Shown: piece by piece, positions 1 to 11,559 of the stretch | Numbering within the stretch: the stretch's first letter is position 1 | How the letters are laid out: every line of letters begins with the position of its first letter | Source: Fratercula arctica | Taxonomy: Eukaryota > Chordata > Aves > Charadriiformes > Alcidae | Length of the DNA stretch: 64,000 bases | Assembly (NCBI GenBank): GCA_947846985.1 | Contig: CANTUZ010000001.1 | Coordinates: 109,509,757 to 109,573,756 of the forward strand | Direction: 5' to 3' | Notes under the pieces: generated by a model | Databases searched by the model: none | Told to the model about the DNA's origin: nothing | Seen by the model: the letters and a program-made list of their open reading frames with translations, nothing else | Program-made: the position numbers and the translations under genes

Positions 1-136
1 AACTTACAAGCAATTAACTCTCTTCTCACAACCTATTGAATATTCATCCTGTGCTGCAGTAATATTGCCATAGACTTTATTTGTTGTTTTTTCTCTTTAT
101 TACAATCTCTTTCTCTCTCTTTGTTTCTCTCTATAG
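1..136 (+). other. Putative intron 3' end with splice acceptor
   Basis: Pyrimidines dominate from about 82 to 134, with repeated TTTCTCTCTC-type runs, and the stretch ends in TATAG with the AG at 135-136. There is no other AG in the last 30 bases. This is the form of a strong vertebrate 3' splice site. Upstream A-containing words between 60 and 80 could supply a branch point, but none is decisive. The reading depends on the following exon being real; a chance CT-rich tract ending in AG is the alternative. Confidence 0.4.
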
Positions 137-2970
137 AGTAGTTGAGAAGACACATTACAAGCTGCTCTGATGGACCATCAGGTCTGAACTCATGGAAGTG
201 ATGACACTAAACAGTGCAATGAACATTTTCTTTATTTATGTACTATTAAAAGAACTGTAAATGCAATGTAAAGACACACAGCCACACATATCCCACAGAT
301 ACTTTACTTGTGTTCTTCTCTTTAATACACCATCCACCTTAAACTATTCCTTGTCAGGAGTATATAGAAAAGAAAGAAAAAAAAAAATCACCCTCCAGGA
401 TGAAAAGGATTTCCTTCTGTATATAATTTCTTTTGTTGCATTGCTATGCAAGCTCACCTTCTTTTTAGCTATGTTCATATTCATGTCTGTTTTTATTGGT
501 CTGTTGTACTATATGTGAATTAATAGGCTGTGGTGCCATATATTAACTTTTAATTGTGTAACTTTTATGTTTAAAGTTTGCACTGCAATTTTATTTGGTG
601 ATAAGCACAAAACTCTACTCCTCATGACATGAAGAAAAAAAGAGACTGAATGTGTGAAGAAGGTTTACGTACTGTAAGCTACTTTGGGTAATGCTGGATG
701 TAAAGGAGTATGTTAGGTGGTTTTCCACTGGGGTGTAGAAATGAGAAAGTGACAGGCAAAACTGATGTCAGTGAAGACATTAGAGACAGATTTAAATCTT
801 TTAAAAGCAAGCAACATAGTTGCTCTTCCTATTTAAGAAGGGGTCAGAAGTTGGAAGTGTGAGATTAAAGAGTGAATATGAAAATTAAAGATAGCATGAG
901 ATGGCCTAGACCCTTTCACTAGAATGATGCCCTTAGTATCTGTTTTTAGCCATCCCATGCCACTAAGTAAAGGGGAAGAAAAGCAAACCTTGCTAGAAAC
1001 AAAAGAACTTAAGGTGTTTCACTAAAGCTGTTTTTATATTGCAGTTTTAAAGGAATTATTACCATTAATTTCTCCAACCCAAAATAAAAGTCAGAGATTT
1101 CCCAGGAGAAACAAACAATATAAACTCAAGGAATATACCTAGTAACTAGTTAAGGATGCAATTTATGATTAAGACATATTCAGGCTGCTTCCAAAAAATT
1201 GAAATGTCAGAGTATCTTATTTCATCTTTCCAATACATGTACAGTACAATAGAGGATAGAGCTGCACCACTGAAATTCATGACATTAATTGTTTTGATGC
1301 AGTCTAAACAAACCGTTGTGTTCTGTTCCCTGAAGTCTGCGAGAGCTGAAGCTGGATCCACTAAATTTTTAGTAAAATGTCTAGTGTTTGGAAGGAAAGC
1401 AATGGTCAAATTATTTTTGGCTTGCATTAAGTACATTTCTGGCAATACAATACATCCAAAAAGTTGGATATAAGCAAAGAAAATCTTTCACCTGTGTTTT
1501 AGTGAGTGGCTTCAAACCCTACTATGATGAGGAAATAACGCATGTTTATACACTTTTTGAATAAACCAAACTCTGTAAGTGGACATTAATGACAGCATCC
1601 TGTCTCTTCATTAGTTTTCATGACTTTGTCCAAATCTTCTATACCTCTCAAATCTTAATGAGTAAATTGTCAGACTTTTCTTAGAATATTGTATGTGGAT
1701 AGCCCACTCATTTGATGCTTAATTTAAATATTGCATCCTACAGCTTATTTCTGTTAGTGAGCTGACCATGAACACAAGTTTCCATTTGAATACCTTTTTT
1801 GTATAACCAGTCTATGTTGTTTTATATATTGCCTTGGAGCTCACCAGTATTAAGAACACTTTTAGTAATGGCAGAATTTTAGAGAAGTAAATTACAATGC
1901 TAAATATGTGTTGCTTTTCATTTCATTAACTTGTTCCATGATAAGATAAAACACTACAGCCATCAACTATAACTCAGCACTACTGAATATTAAAAAAAAT
2001 GCTAGTTTCCTTCCTTAAGGTCAAGACTGTTATTTAGCAGGTTACAAACCAAAAAAGTTGAGAAAAAAATGTATGCATTTATTTATATATGTGACCAATG
2101 AATATATGTAATTTTCCTGCTTGTTAAACCATTATAGTTAAAACCATTACTTAAAAATGTGCAAAAATGTTCAAGCAAGACAAAGAAGGCATCATATTTA
2201 CATATGTATGTTTTTTATTTTGGTATTATCATATGAAGAGAAGACTATTGAGAGTACGATTCAAATTTAATTCTCTGGAAAATGGTTAACTCAGTCACTG
2301 GTAGATTTTTTTTCCTTTTAATTCGAAAGCTTGTGCTGAGCTTTGGTGGAACACCTTACTCACTCTATTCTATTCAAAATTCAGTATCATTAGACGTTGA
2401 TAAAGCCATCCCAATTACTTTCAAATACGTGTTTTATCTCTTCCACTGGAAAGTGAATGTGTGTCAGTATTAAAGCTGTGCAGTACCATGATATTCACTA
2501 ACTTGTCCATCTGCTTCTGTACATTTTTGTTCATTAATAATTTGCTTACAATATTACATAAGATGTTGTTGTGTATCGCAAAGTGTCTCCATTATCTTAC
2601 AGGTGATGTCTCTTCTTTTTTTTTCTCTCTCTCTCTTTTCTATACAGTGTACTTCCAATGAACCACAGTACATATTTTTTAAAATGCCATTTAATTTACT
2701 ATTTTAAAAGAAGTATTCTTCTTTTTTTTAAAAAATTGAAAACATTTATTGTGAATAATGTGTTTAAAGAAAAGGGATGTTGTGGCAGCACTTAGAATTG
2801 TTTTTTAATTTGTTTTTTTAAAAAACTGTTTATTGGCTACAGTTTGTTCACGAAAAAGTATGACCTCTTAATGTGTTTCATTGGTATTGTTAGTGCAGCA
2901 AAGTTTAATTGGCATAAAAAGTTGGTTAATAGTACTGTTGAAGTGTGTATTGTATATTTACTGGGGAAAA

Positions 2971-2976
2971 AATAAA
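2971..2976 (+). terminator. Possible internal polyadenylation signal
   Basis: AATAAA lies in an AT-rich part of the putative 3' UTR, just after a T/G-rich segment. The downstream sequence is only weakly GT-rich, so it is a poorer candidate than the site at 3541. Two more AATAAA words, at 1083 and 1560, are weaker still in context. Confidence 0.25.
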
Positions 2977-3540
2977 ACATATTCACATTTCAAATCTATG
3001 TTAAAAGACCTTGAGTAAGGAGTCAATATGTGAATACCCAAACTGGGAAAATCAGGCAATAATAACATAGACTGAGCTATAATCATCACTGTCCACTTAC
3101 AGGTAACAAGGAACATTTTATACACTGTTTTTTGAATTAAGCCAAAAGCTGTCTTATAAATAGGCCGGTGGTAAACATCGCCTGTCACAGGGATTTCGGT
3201 TTAAGGTCCTGTCTATGTTGGGAATAGTTGTACCAATGTAATTACACTGATACAGCTATTCTAGTGATACATCCTCTGTTTGTAGACATACTATCTCAAC
3301 GTACTGTAAGGACCACAAGTGCACAACTTACTTTGATTAAAGCCCATAAAGTAGTGGACCTGTAAAACCTGTGTTCAGTGGGTCTGAACCCTTGGACTTG
3401 GGGTTTTGTACTGGTGGAGATACTGCCAATCCGGTACAGAATATCCCCAGAACATATAGATAGATGCTAGGTCAAGTTTTCTCAATCTTTGAATTGAATA
3501 TGTGCTCAATTTTAAATGCAGGAGGGCTGAAGGACCCAAT

Positions 3541-3546
3541 AATAAA
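3541..3546 (+). terminator. Likely distal polyadenylation signal
   Basis: AATAAA is followed by a CA cleavage candidate at 3562-3563 and by a GT-rich element (GTGGTGT, then GCTGTGTGGG) at about 3564-3582. Signal, spacing and downstream element are all present, making this the best transcript end in the window. It would close the transcript that enters from the left. Confidence 0.5.
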
Positions 3547-3563
3547 TTGTTACATGTGCTTCA

Positions 3564-5740
3564 GTGGTGTATTGCTGTGTGGGCAGCCATTTCAGTGATG
3601 CAAACAACAGACTTTGCTTTTTTTGTTAGTTGTTATTTCTGAAGTCCTTATCCAAGTCAGTAAACCTTTTGAATAACTTTTGTTGTCACCTGAAATACAA
3701 CAGAAACACCGTTCCTTGGGAAAAGTACAAAGGAAAAGGGGCATGGAGTGTTTTAAGTATATTGACTTAACTGTACACCAGTGCATAAGGTAGACATGAG
3801 TGTTTGAAATAATGATATGCCGGTTTATGCTTGCCTCAGCCCATACTTTGCCAGCCAGGAGAAAAGGCGTGTGCTAAGGCTGAGAAAGGGTCCTCACAAC
3901 TGACAAAGGAAAGGTAATTGGGATAGGGGAGATTCTGGCAGGAACTTTTTTTAAAAAAAAAAAAAAAAAAGAAAAGAAATACAGGCAGCTCCTTTGGCTT
4001 TTCTACGATTTATGCAGTTTAGTTTTTTTTATGATTAATGGCCTTGTGGAAATTAAGCAGGGGAACTAGAAGGAAAAAAGCTGGCCTTCTTTTGTAAAGA
4101 TTGGGGGGAACTTGTTTGCTGAGGGGAGGATTTTTTAATTTTATTTTTATTTTTTAACACGTTTTGTGTTCCGTCTATCTGGAACACGTTAGCTAAAAAT
4201 AAATTATTTTTTAAAACCATGTGGGCAATGGACAATTCATTTAGGAGGTACATTCAAGTAGCAGGAAAGATGGCAAAGAGTAATACGAAAAAAAGGAAAC
4301 ACGTACACTGCCTTAGAATCAGCCAAGTCCACTATAGTTTCACATGTAATTCTGAACTGTGGATGATACATATAAGCTTCTTTGCTTTTGGTTTCCATAC
4401 CAAAATAAAGTACCAAAAGTCCATAGGAGGCCTAGATCCTCAGGACACTAAATCTGGCACTTTATTTAAGATGTGTGGTTAATCCAAGCTGGTGGGACTG
4501 GAGCATGCTCAAGGTGAACGGTCCCCCAGCCTTGGCTGCTTGCCCCCCAGCACTCTCCAGCTGGGAGGCACACGTGGCTTCAGGCTCAGCAGATTTCCGT
4601 GGATCCCTTTGCTAGGTACCTTGTCAGGCATCACATTTCTAGAGGAGGGTACTTCACCGAGGATGGAGTTTTTCAAGGCAGGAAAGGTCTCTGATGAGTT
4701 AGGCATTGTGGTGGTTCGCATGGGGACCACTGAGTCGGGTGAGTCTCATGTTTTGGGACCACCCTCCCCAGTCCTTGTCTCAGTGCTGTCCTGCTATGGT
4801 CTGTGTGCTCAGTGCTGCTGCTGCCCCCTGGATCTGGGGTGCCTGGCGTGGTGGGGTGCAAGAGAAGATGTGTGGTGGTGCTGGAGGGCACGTAATGCTC
4901 TGTGTGCATTGAGTGGCTGGATATATGTGCTATTAGTTAAGAGGGGACCAGGGAACACAGTAGAGCAGAGGTCCCAAACGTCTGCTCTGCTGTTTCTAGC
5001 TCACTCCCAGCTTCTGTTTCAGACTGACCTCTTGCCCTGCCAACCACTCCTCCACCCGAAATAGCAGGTATGACTTAGAGACATCTATCTCATGGGACCC
5101 AGAGGAGATGTAGGGCCGTGCCTATGTGCTGTGAATGTGGACTGGGGATTTGGGGAGAGGTAGCTCTGAGCTCGAGTGTTGGTGTGAGGTCTAGACTGCT
5201 CTCTAGCTTGCCTTTACTTAAGTGTGTAGCTACATCCAGGAAGACCCCAGCGGAAAATAAGTTCCTAGAGTGCAGCTCAGCATTGCAGCATCTCCTCTGG
5301 CATGTGACTCCTCATTGTCTGTCCCAGACCATTCCAAGTTTGATGCCGGCTTCTCACCGGCATCCTGAGGACTGAAATTGCTTGCACTGACCTTGAGGCA
5401 AGTGAGGTTTTTCCTGTCTCTGCAGCAAAATGGAAAAAAAGACACCAAAAAAACGAACCAAAAAACCCAAACCTGTCACTAAGTACAAACCTTTTAAAAC
5501 AATGCTCAAAAATCCTAGAGCACAAAGCATTTAAGATGTACCTGTTTGGGTTTTTTTTCCCCCCCCTTTTCTTGGCGTTTTCTCTTAGCTACCATTGAAA
5601 TGATCTATTTATTTTTTCAGCACTGCTACACTCTCCGTCCACCTCCCCCCCCCCAACCCCCCCCCCCCCTCATTCTCCAGTACTTATCTTTCAGCTGTAA
5701 GGAAGTTATGGTAGAGAATAATTACATTTGTGTACTTTCC
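3564..5740. other. Non-coding, with a GC-richer block
   Basis: No gene is supported. A run of 18 A preceded by 7 T lies at about 3946-3970. From about 4480 to 5390 the base composition rises and long frames open on both strands, including one of 190 codons at 4492-5064, but the translations are rich in Cys, Trp, Ser and Leu without domain-like pattern. CTGCCCCCTGG at 4821-4831 resembles half of a CTCF site on the minus strand. C-tracts begin at 5559. Confidence 0.6.
5645..5669. repeat. Interrupted poly-C tract (C10-AA-C13)
   Basis: Ten C (5645-5654), two A, then thirteen C (5657-5669), with a shorter C8 at 5559-5566 just upstream. The minus strand is therefore G-rich enough to fold into G-quadruplexes. 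Such tracts are length-variable and error-prone in assembly. Confidence 0.9.
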
Positions 5741-5744
5741 GTGT

Positions 5745-6300
5745 TGTAACTTTTGACAAGGAGGTGCACAGTTGCATTCGGTTCAATTGATCAAAGCCAG
5801 ATGGGGATGAAATGTTTGTGGTTTTTCTCTAAAAAGGCCTGCTACTATTTGTGCTGATATTTGTTTCCCGTTTATGCTGATCAGTGCATCTTTTGCCTTC
5901 AAGGATGCCATTAGTAATTCTCGTTTGTGTTCAAAAGCAGGAATCCATTGTGCAGCACTTGGAGAGCCACTCGGATGCAGGTAAAGAATATAACAGCTTG
6001 AGCAAGTGCTAATTAGAACCAATTAAACTTAATTGACCTCCTTTGGCAGTAAAACGCATAATAGAACTTGCTCTGTCCTTGCAAAATGGAGATCTCGCCT
6101 CTAAGCATAAGAGTGAAGTATGGTTTCATGTATCAGCCTGTAGCAATTATGTGGGTATAACAACCAGGAGGTGGCTTGCTCCAATTTGTTCTAATAACTG
6201 AGCTCTACTGTATCGGGGCAGCGCAATAAAAGTGAGATTTCTGGTTCAGTCTATTTAAAAACGTAATTTTTACAGAGCAAATGAGCATCCCAAGATACCA
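5745..6300. promoter_or_regulatory. Candidate conserved non-coding element A
   Basis: A repeat-free, compositionally balanced block with many TAAT/ATTA homeodomain cores. It holds CTAATTAG at 6009-6016 followed at once by CAATTAA-AC-TTAATTG at 6020-6035, a perfect inverted repeat. ATCAAAG (TCF/LEF type) lies near 5791. The word density resembles ancient vertebrate developmental enhancers, but this is an inference from texture, since conservation cannot be scored here. Confidence 0.35.
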
Positions 6301-6770
6301 GTACTAATCTCTCGGAATGAGTTGGCAGAAAAACAGAGTCTCTTTTATAGGTAAGTAATGGTGTGAGCATAAAAAGAGGCAGTTATACGCCTGCAAGTTG
6401 GGAATGTCTGTGATGCTCAGAGGCTGTGTGTATCCTGAGTAGTGGCTGTCAGCTCTGGGGTGCCTGGGTTGGTGCCTTGTCCGGGTGAACGATCTGCCGA
6501 CAGTTTGGCGTGGCTCCCCGCTGCACCTTGCAATGAGGTTGCCTTCTGCAGGCTTCTGCTGGGAAAAGGGCACCGGCATCCATCCGTGTGAGGTTTGCGG
6601 TGCCATGGGAGCCGGGGCACAGAGAGCACGTGTGCACGGCTACCATGGCCACTAATTCGGATATAGCCAGAGGTATCAAAATAAAAGTAGCAAGAGAAGG
6701 GGGAGGGGAGAGAATGAAGGGTAAGAAATGTAAAATTGTATGAATTCAAAAGCATCAGCGGGGGAGGCTA
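6301..6770. other. Non-coding spacer, moderately GC-rich
   Basis: The middle part (6430-6660) is GC-richer and opens overlapping frames of 76 to 112 codons on the minus strand, none with recognisable protein features. A purine-rich stretch (GGGGGAGGGGAGAG-like) lies near 6700-6715. I see no gene or repeat. Confidence 0.6.
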
Positions 6771-6799
6771 AACTACACATCCCCATGAAAAGCTGAAAA

Positions 6800-7065
6800 G
6801 CCATTCTTATTAGTAAACCAGAATTGATCCAGTTTCAATGACCGTGCTTTGCTGACTTTTTCCTTAGCAGGAACTGAATGCGACTGATTTTGCTGCTAAC
6901 TTGGCCTTACTATGAACAGCAATAAAGGTGTTAGTCAGGTGGGAACTTTGATGTGACCAATAACATCACTCTCCCTTCAGGGAATGTTCTTGTGCTGGCT
7001 TGTTAATGAATTTCTTTCCTAATGAGTATCATTAAAAACCCTTTGATTAGCTATTTGTGTGAATG
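6800..7065. promoter_or_regulatory. Candidate conserved non-coding element B
   Basis: A repeat-free block holding GTTAATGAA, CTAATGAG, ATCATTAA and CTTTGAT within about 50 bases at 7002-7047, and GGAATGT (TEAD type) at about 6981. The clustering of homeodomain cores with a TCF/LEF word suggests an enhancer. Activity and conservation are untested. Confidence 0.3.
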
Positions 7066-7193
7066 CCCTTCCTTTTTCCTCTAAGCTGCTACTTGCACTA
7101 GTGGCAGCAGGATTTTGCCCGAGGCGGAAAGTGTGCTGTATTCCTTACCTCATGAATACAAGTCTGAGGCAAATCACAACAGGAAAGGGAGGA

Positions 7194-7218
7194 GGGGGGG
7201 GGGGGGGGGGGGGGGGGG
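7194..7218 (+). repeat. Uninterrupted poly-G tract (G25)
   Basis: Twenty-five consecutive G, preceded by AGGAAAGGGAGGA and followed by a purine stretch of A and G up to about 7238, so about 58 bases are nearly pure purine. It can form G-quadruplexes or a triplex. The exact length is unreliable, because polymerases and base-callers slip on such runs. Confidence 0.95.
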
Positions 7219-7449
7219 AAGGAAGAAAAGAAAAAAAGACCTCGCAGACGAGTTGAAGTTGTTTTCCACACATGGACAACCTGAGCAGGCAGTAGCATTC
7301 AGATGAGAATGTCATTAGGGCAAATGAAGACCAATAAGTAGTGATGGTGAAGCATGTAACAATAATTTACATACACCTCGAGTGCCAACAGGCAAAGAAG
7401 CAAATAAAGCTATAACCTGGAGAAAGGGAATGCCAGAGAATAAATGGAC

Positions 7450-7720
7450 CGCAACAAGCAAACAAAAAATGCCATGTCATAAAATGTAGCAAAAAGCCTG
7501 GAAAACAAAATTAAAAACAAAACAAGGCATTTCACATCCCAGGCCCCTAATGAGATATTGATGGCATAGAAAATGCCTACTCCTATGCAAGACAAAAGGA
7601 AGACTCAGAAACACAAAAACAATTAGGAAACAGATTTGGCTATCTAAGGTTTAATAGAAAGAGATGTGGCATAGCAGAGCACAATTAATCACCAATTGCC
7701 TGAAACACTTTCTTCTCCTG
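7450..7720. promoter_or_regulatory. Candidate conserved non-coding element C
   Basis: A-rich at its left end. It then has CCTAATGAG (about 7547), ACAATTAGG (about 7619), and ACAATTAATC followed by CCAATTGCC at 7681-7700. Repeated ATTA cores spaced through a repeat-free block suggest a homeodomain-bound regulatory element. Evidence is motif texture only. Confidence 0.25.
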
Positions 7721-9599
7721 AGCTACCGCAGACCTGTCTCCCCCCTCCCAACCTGAAAACGACAGGCACCCGAGCCAGATCATGTTTAAAATAAATTTTG
7801 CTCTGCCGTTCCTTCCTCAGTCCTCCAAATCTCCCAGTAAATTGCAGCTACCGATAAACAAACCTTTTTTCATTTACTCTGGTGTCGCGGGCTTCAAAGT
7901 AGCTTCAGCCTACCCACCCCCTTCTTCCTGCTCTTCTTTTTCCCCGTCAGGCATACGCTTCATCTACATATTCTTTACCTTGTTGTTAGACATATAATGA
8001 GGCTTTTCTATTTTTGTCCTTCTTTACCCAGAAAGCTGTCTTAGACGCGTCACACTTCGAGATGTGTACAAGTTCACTTCTATGTTTGATCTGTGTGGAA
8101 TACGAGGTTTGAGTTTAAACTAGGTCACTGGGTGCCTTTAGAGCATTTGTAAGTACGGGAGAGCCACTGATGAGTCTCAATTTGAGTGTTTCAGCCCTGT
8201 ACGCAGAGCCTGAGAAACTCGGGGTGAATGATCACAGTTGCAGAAGGATCAAGGCTGTGTGTCGCAACCCGCGTCTACTGTGCCGTATGTGATTCTCTGA
8301 CTCAATGTGCATGTACTAGTAGCAGCAGAGGAATGTACCTTAAAACATCTGAAATAGCAAGTAACTCTAAGTAGTGACAACCTGAGAGTAAATCTTGGGT
8401 CTGGTGAAAGCTGTGGTAAGGCTTTAGCCTTTTCTTTAATCAAGGTAAAGAATTAGAGTTTCCAGGGTAATCTCTGCAGTGGAGTAGCAGATTTTTGCCT
8501 GTGAAAAGACTGCTTTTCTATTCTGTGTACCTTACAGCCACGGGACATTCAAACACATTCTCATTTTCTGTATCTGAACGTTTGTGTACATAAAAACCTG
8601 TTTCCGGGCATGGGGCTTTGAATTTCCTTCTATCATAGTCCATATGTTCTTTTGGTTCTTTTAGGAGTTACCCAAATCCCAAGTGTTTTTACAAGCACTT
8701 ATGCCTAACTGGGAATATTCAAAGATGAACCCCTTCCATATTTTCATATTCTTTACTGTCTTGTGCAGACCCATGAAACAGAATAGATATCAATTTCAGC
8801 TTTTGATTGCTGTTATGTTACACTTCTGGTTTCACTGAGGGATTTAGGAGGCAAGATTTTCATAGAAACTCATGTCAATTAGTTAATTAGAAACTAATGG
8901 TAAAAGTACTAGACCTCTGAGATCTGGTAAGTACCCTTGTACTTTAGCTGAGGGTAAAACCTTTCAGTACTTGTGCAGCTACTTTTTTTAAAAAAAAAAA
9001 ATTAATTGGATCACAGAGTTACAGTGTTTTGTAATATTCCCAGTAGAGCTGTCTGGGTGAAGAAACTTCACTCTAAAACTGAGTTGCTCTGATCAGAAAC
9101 TCCTGCTTGGACCAATATATGGACTTCGGTGGGACAAGTAAATCTTACACGCCTTTCTAGCAGTAGCAGCACTGTTGCAAAAAACAGTGTTAGCAAAAAC
9201 CAGGTAAACTGAGTGTCTTTTAGTGAGCTCTTGAGGTTTCCTCTGCTTTGGGCTCTGTTTAGCATAAGCCAGGAAATGTTTGGTGCGGGGATGACTTTGT
9301 GCCTGCTGGTGTCCCCCTGGCACCTCTCGCCTCATGGGTCACACTCAGAGCTGGAGCAGCCACGGGAGTCGAGGGCAAGGAGGAGAAAAGGAAAGGGAGG
9401 GGAGAATAAGAAGACATACAGTATTTCAACAGCAGTTTTCAGGACGAAAAAGAATTCTAATTTTTTCCAGCCAGTTCCATAGCAGGTACACAGAGATACT
9501 CCTTTTGCGCTGTTCATTTTTTCCTGTAGATTTGGTTAAATGTAAATAGCTGTCTTAGAAAAAGAAATTTCAGAAGAAAACAATGTTAACTGCCAGAGC
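7721..9599. other. Non-coding, no distinct feature
   Basis: Frames are short and unconvincing on both strands. A T-then-A tract (about 8980-9001) and a purine-rich patch (about 9370-9410) are the only notable compositional features. I see no repeat family, exon or strong regulatory cluster. Confidence 0.6.
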
Positions 9600-10560
9600 A
9601 ATGTGGGGCTGTCCTCAGTGCAGGCCTCTGACCATCAATATTAGGATGTGTCAGTAAATTGATTATTGTTCGTACACCATTCCTCGTGCTGACAATAATA
9701 ATGATAGAATGCTCTTAATGGGTCCCAGAGAACAAAAATGAGACACAAAATTGTCCCCCTTTTTTATGGTGAATAGCTGCTTCTTTTTTTTTCTCAAGCA
9801 CTCACTATTATCCTGGTAGTCTTAAGGGGGTTCTGAAGCATCTTATGCTCTTCGCTTTCTTAAATCCATTTATTAAATTGAACGTTGTTGAGCATGAGGC
9901 TGACATTTGGTGATTCTCACGCAGTTTCTAATAGCTGCAGGGTGCTCATTTTTGGAAGCAGCTTTATGATGCTACAAAATGTCTTCTCTGCTTTTGCTGG
10001 CACATATCATACCATATAGCTGAAGCAGAGCTGTCAGGACAGCATGTCTCTATTTAGCAGACCATTGTTTGTCATCGAACTGATATTCTTGGAGTTTTTT
10101 CAACTGTAGCATTGTTGCCAATGGTTAAAACTTCAAAGCTTCATAAATGACTGTGCACAGGAAGATTAATCCAGCTGGCAGTCTTTCTACTTTTAAGATT
10201 TTTGTAAAAGTCATCAACAGGGGAGCCAATAATTTTCACTCTCTGATGAAGTCTTCATTATGGAGCATCTGAAACCTTGTTATAATGTGAATGACTTTGA
10301 CATTATATCTGCAGTTATGTGCTTGCACTTCTAATAGCATTCATACAAAGGGAATCGAACACCACAAAGAGCCTCTGAAAGTAGAGTAACTTAATTTTCT
10401 TCTGCATTCTTACAGTGTACAGGTTTAGTAAGGGTCTCTCATCTTATTTACAACGTCTTTCTTTGTCAGATTCTTCTTATTTTAATTCCCTGGTGTATAA
10501 AACCTGGCAAATGTCAGCGCTTGTAACTATCAGCTTTCAATAAACACAATCTACAGGGAT
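9600..10560. promoter_or_regulatory. Candidate conserved non-coding element D
   Basis: Nearly 1 kb without recognisable repeats and with an even mix of bases. It includes CCATTGTT at 10062-10069, the reverse complement of the canonical SOX word AACAATGG, another CATTGTT at about 10110, and ATTGATTATTG and ATAATAATGATAG near 9660-9700. The length and texture match enhancer blocks in avian gene deserts. It may be two or more separate elements. Confidence 0.3.
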
Positions 10561-11559
10561 GCGAGTCGTGTAGGACACAAAAAGAGTAGGTCACTCTATA
10601 ATGAGCAACTGCGAAGGGAGGACAAGTTAGCTGAAAACACTTTCTGTGTTTGTCAGATTTAATTTGAGGTTTTGACTGTGCACGGATTCAGAAACACTTG
10701 TCACAGGTGGTCAAGACATGCTAGGAAGAACTACAGTGAATAATAAGGCTTTTGTGCTATAATTGTATCGTAACACCTGAAGCAGCCATGGTAGCTGTTG
10801 TTTCATCACTCTTCAGCATTGATTTTATTATTCTGAAATGAAATTATTACAACTTCGACCTGCTAGTGTATTCTGTTATATTGAGGAAATGAATGCTAAT
10901 AACTTTTTTTTTTTTTTTTTGGTCTCTGTTCCTCTTATTTTTCTTGCCTCCTACTCCCCCCTGCAATAGACTCAAGTTCATCTTACTTGAGGTGTAGCCA
11001 ATTATCAGCGTAACCCTGCTGATAAAGCACTCCTGGATGGCTGCATGGGGAAAAAAAACCACCCAACAAAAACAATTGGCCAGTGCTGCTACAAGAATCT
11101 ATATTTCCTTTTCCTCTTTATAGAACTTTTGTCAATCTTCACAGCTCTCCAGAAAGACATTTCTTATTCAGAAAAGCAGATTAAAGTTTCCTTCAGTGAA
11201 ACAGTTTGATAGAGGCATTAATTCACTGATCCTGTTACATGTTAATATAGCTGTTGCCACTTGTACAGAGGTATCTTGGGTATGTGCTCAGATGTTCTTT
11301 CCTTCAGTACCTTGTGTGACAGGAAAAAACCTGGCCAAATAAAATTTCAACTTTAAGACTTTTCACATGTCCTAGGCAGGCCTAGCGCCCTCTGTGACAC
11401 GTTATATTTACTAAAGTGTGATGAAGCTTTGAACAGTTTCATATTTTCTCTTCCAAAAATTTTCCTTCAACTGCGAAAGTTACTGATGCTGATTATGTCT
11501 GGAAATTCAAAAAACAACTTCAGCCTCTCTGAGCCTGCATCCATGTATCCAGCTAGTGA
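10561..11559. other. Non-coding spacer with T17 tract and a CTCF-like word
   Basis: A run of 17 T occupies 10904-10920. TAGCGCCCTCTG at 11383-11394 matches the minus-strand core of the CTCF consensus. No exon, gene or repeat family is recognisable. Confidence 0.55.
11383..11394 (-). promoter_or_regulatory. CTCF-like core motif
   Basis: TAGCGCCCTCTG agrees with the reverse form of the CTCF core (GCGCCCYCTR with flanking TAG) at every core position. The outer TGG arm is not conserved (TGACAC follows), so the match is to the core only. Binding is not shown. Confidence 0.35.

Larger units (their letters stand above)
137..3563 (+). other. Putative terminal exon, mostly 3' UTR, of an unidentified gene
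   Basis: The block starts at a strong acceptor-like site and ends about 17-22 bases after AATAAA at 3541-3546, which is followed by a GT-rich stretch, as expected for a cleavage and polyadenylation site. In between it is AT-rich, stop-dense in all frames, free of recognisable interspersed repeats and rich in TGTA and ATTTA-like words, all typical of a long vertebrate 3' UTR. If the exon carries the coding end, the only frame open for more than two codons starts at 138, reads VVEKTHYKLL and stops at TGA 168-170. I do not recognise that C-terminus, so the exon may equally be wholly untranslated. AATAAA also occurs at 1083, 1560 and 2971 and could give shorter isoforms. The parent gene would lie to the left of the window. 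Confidence 0.4.

Noticed and set aside
4492..5064. Longest open frame (190 codons, plus strand)
   Set aside because: It lies in a GC-richer patch where frames open on both strands at once. The translation is Cys-, Trp- and Leu-rich, with no domain, no splice context and no recognisable homologue.
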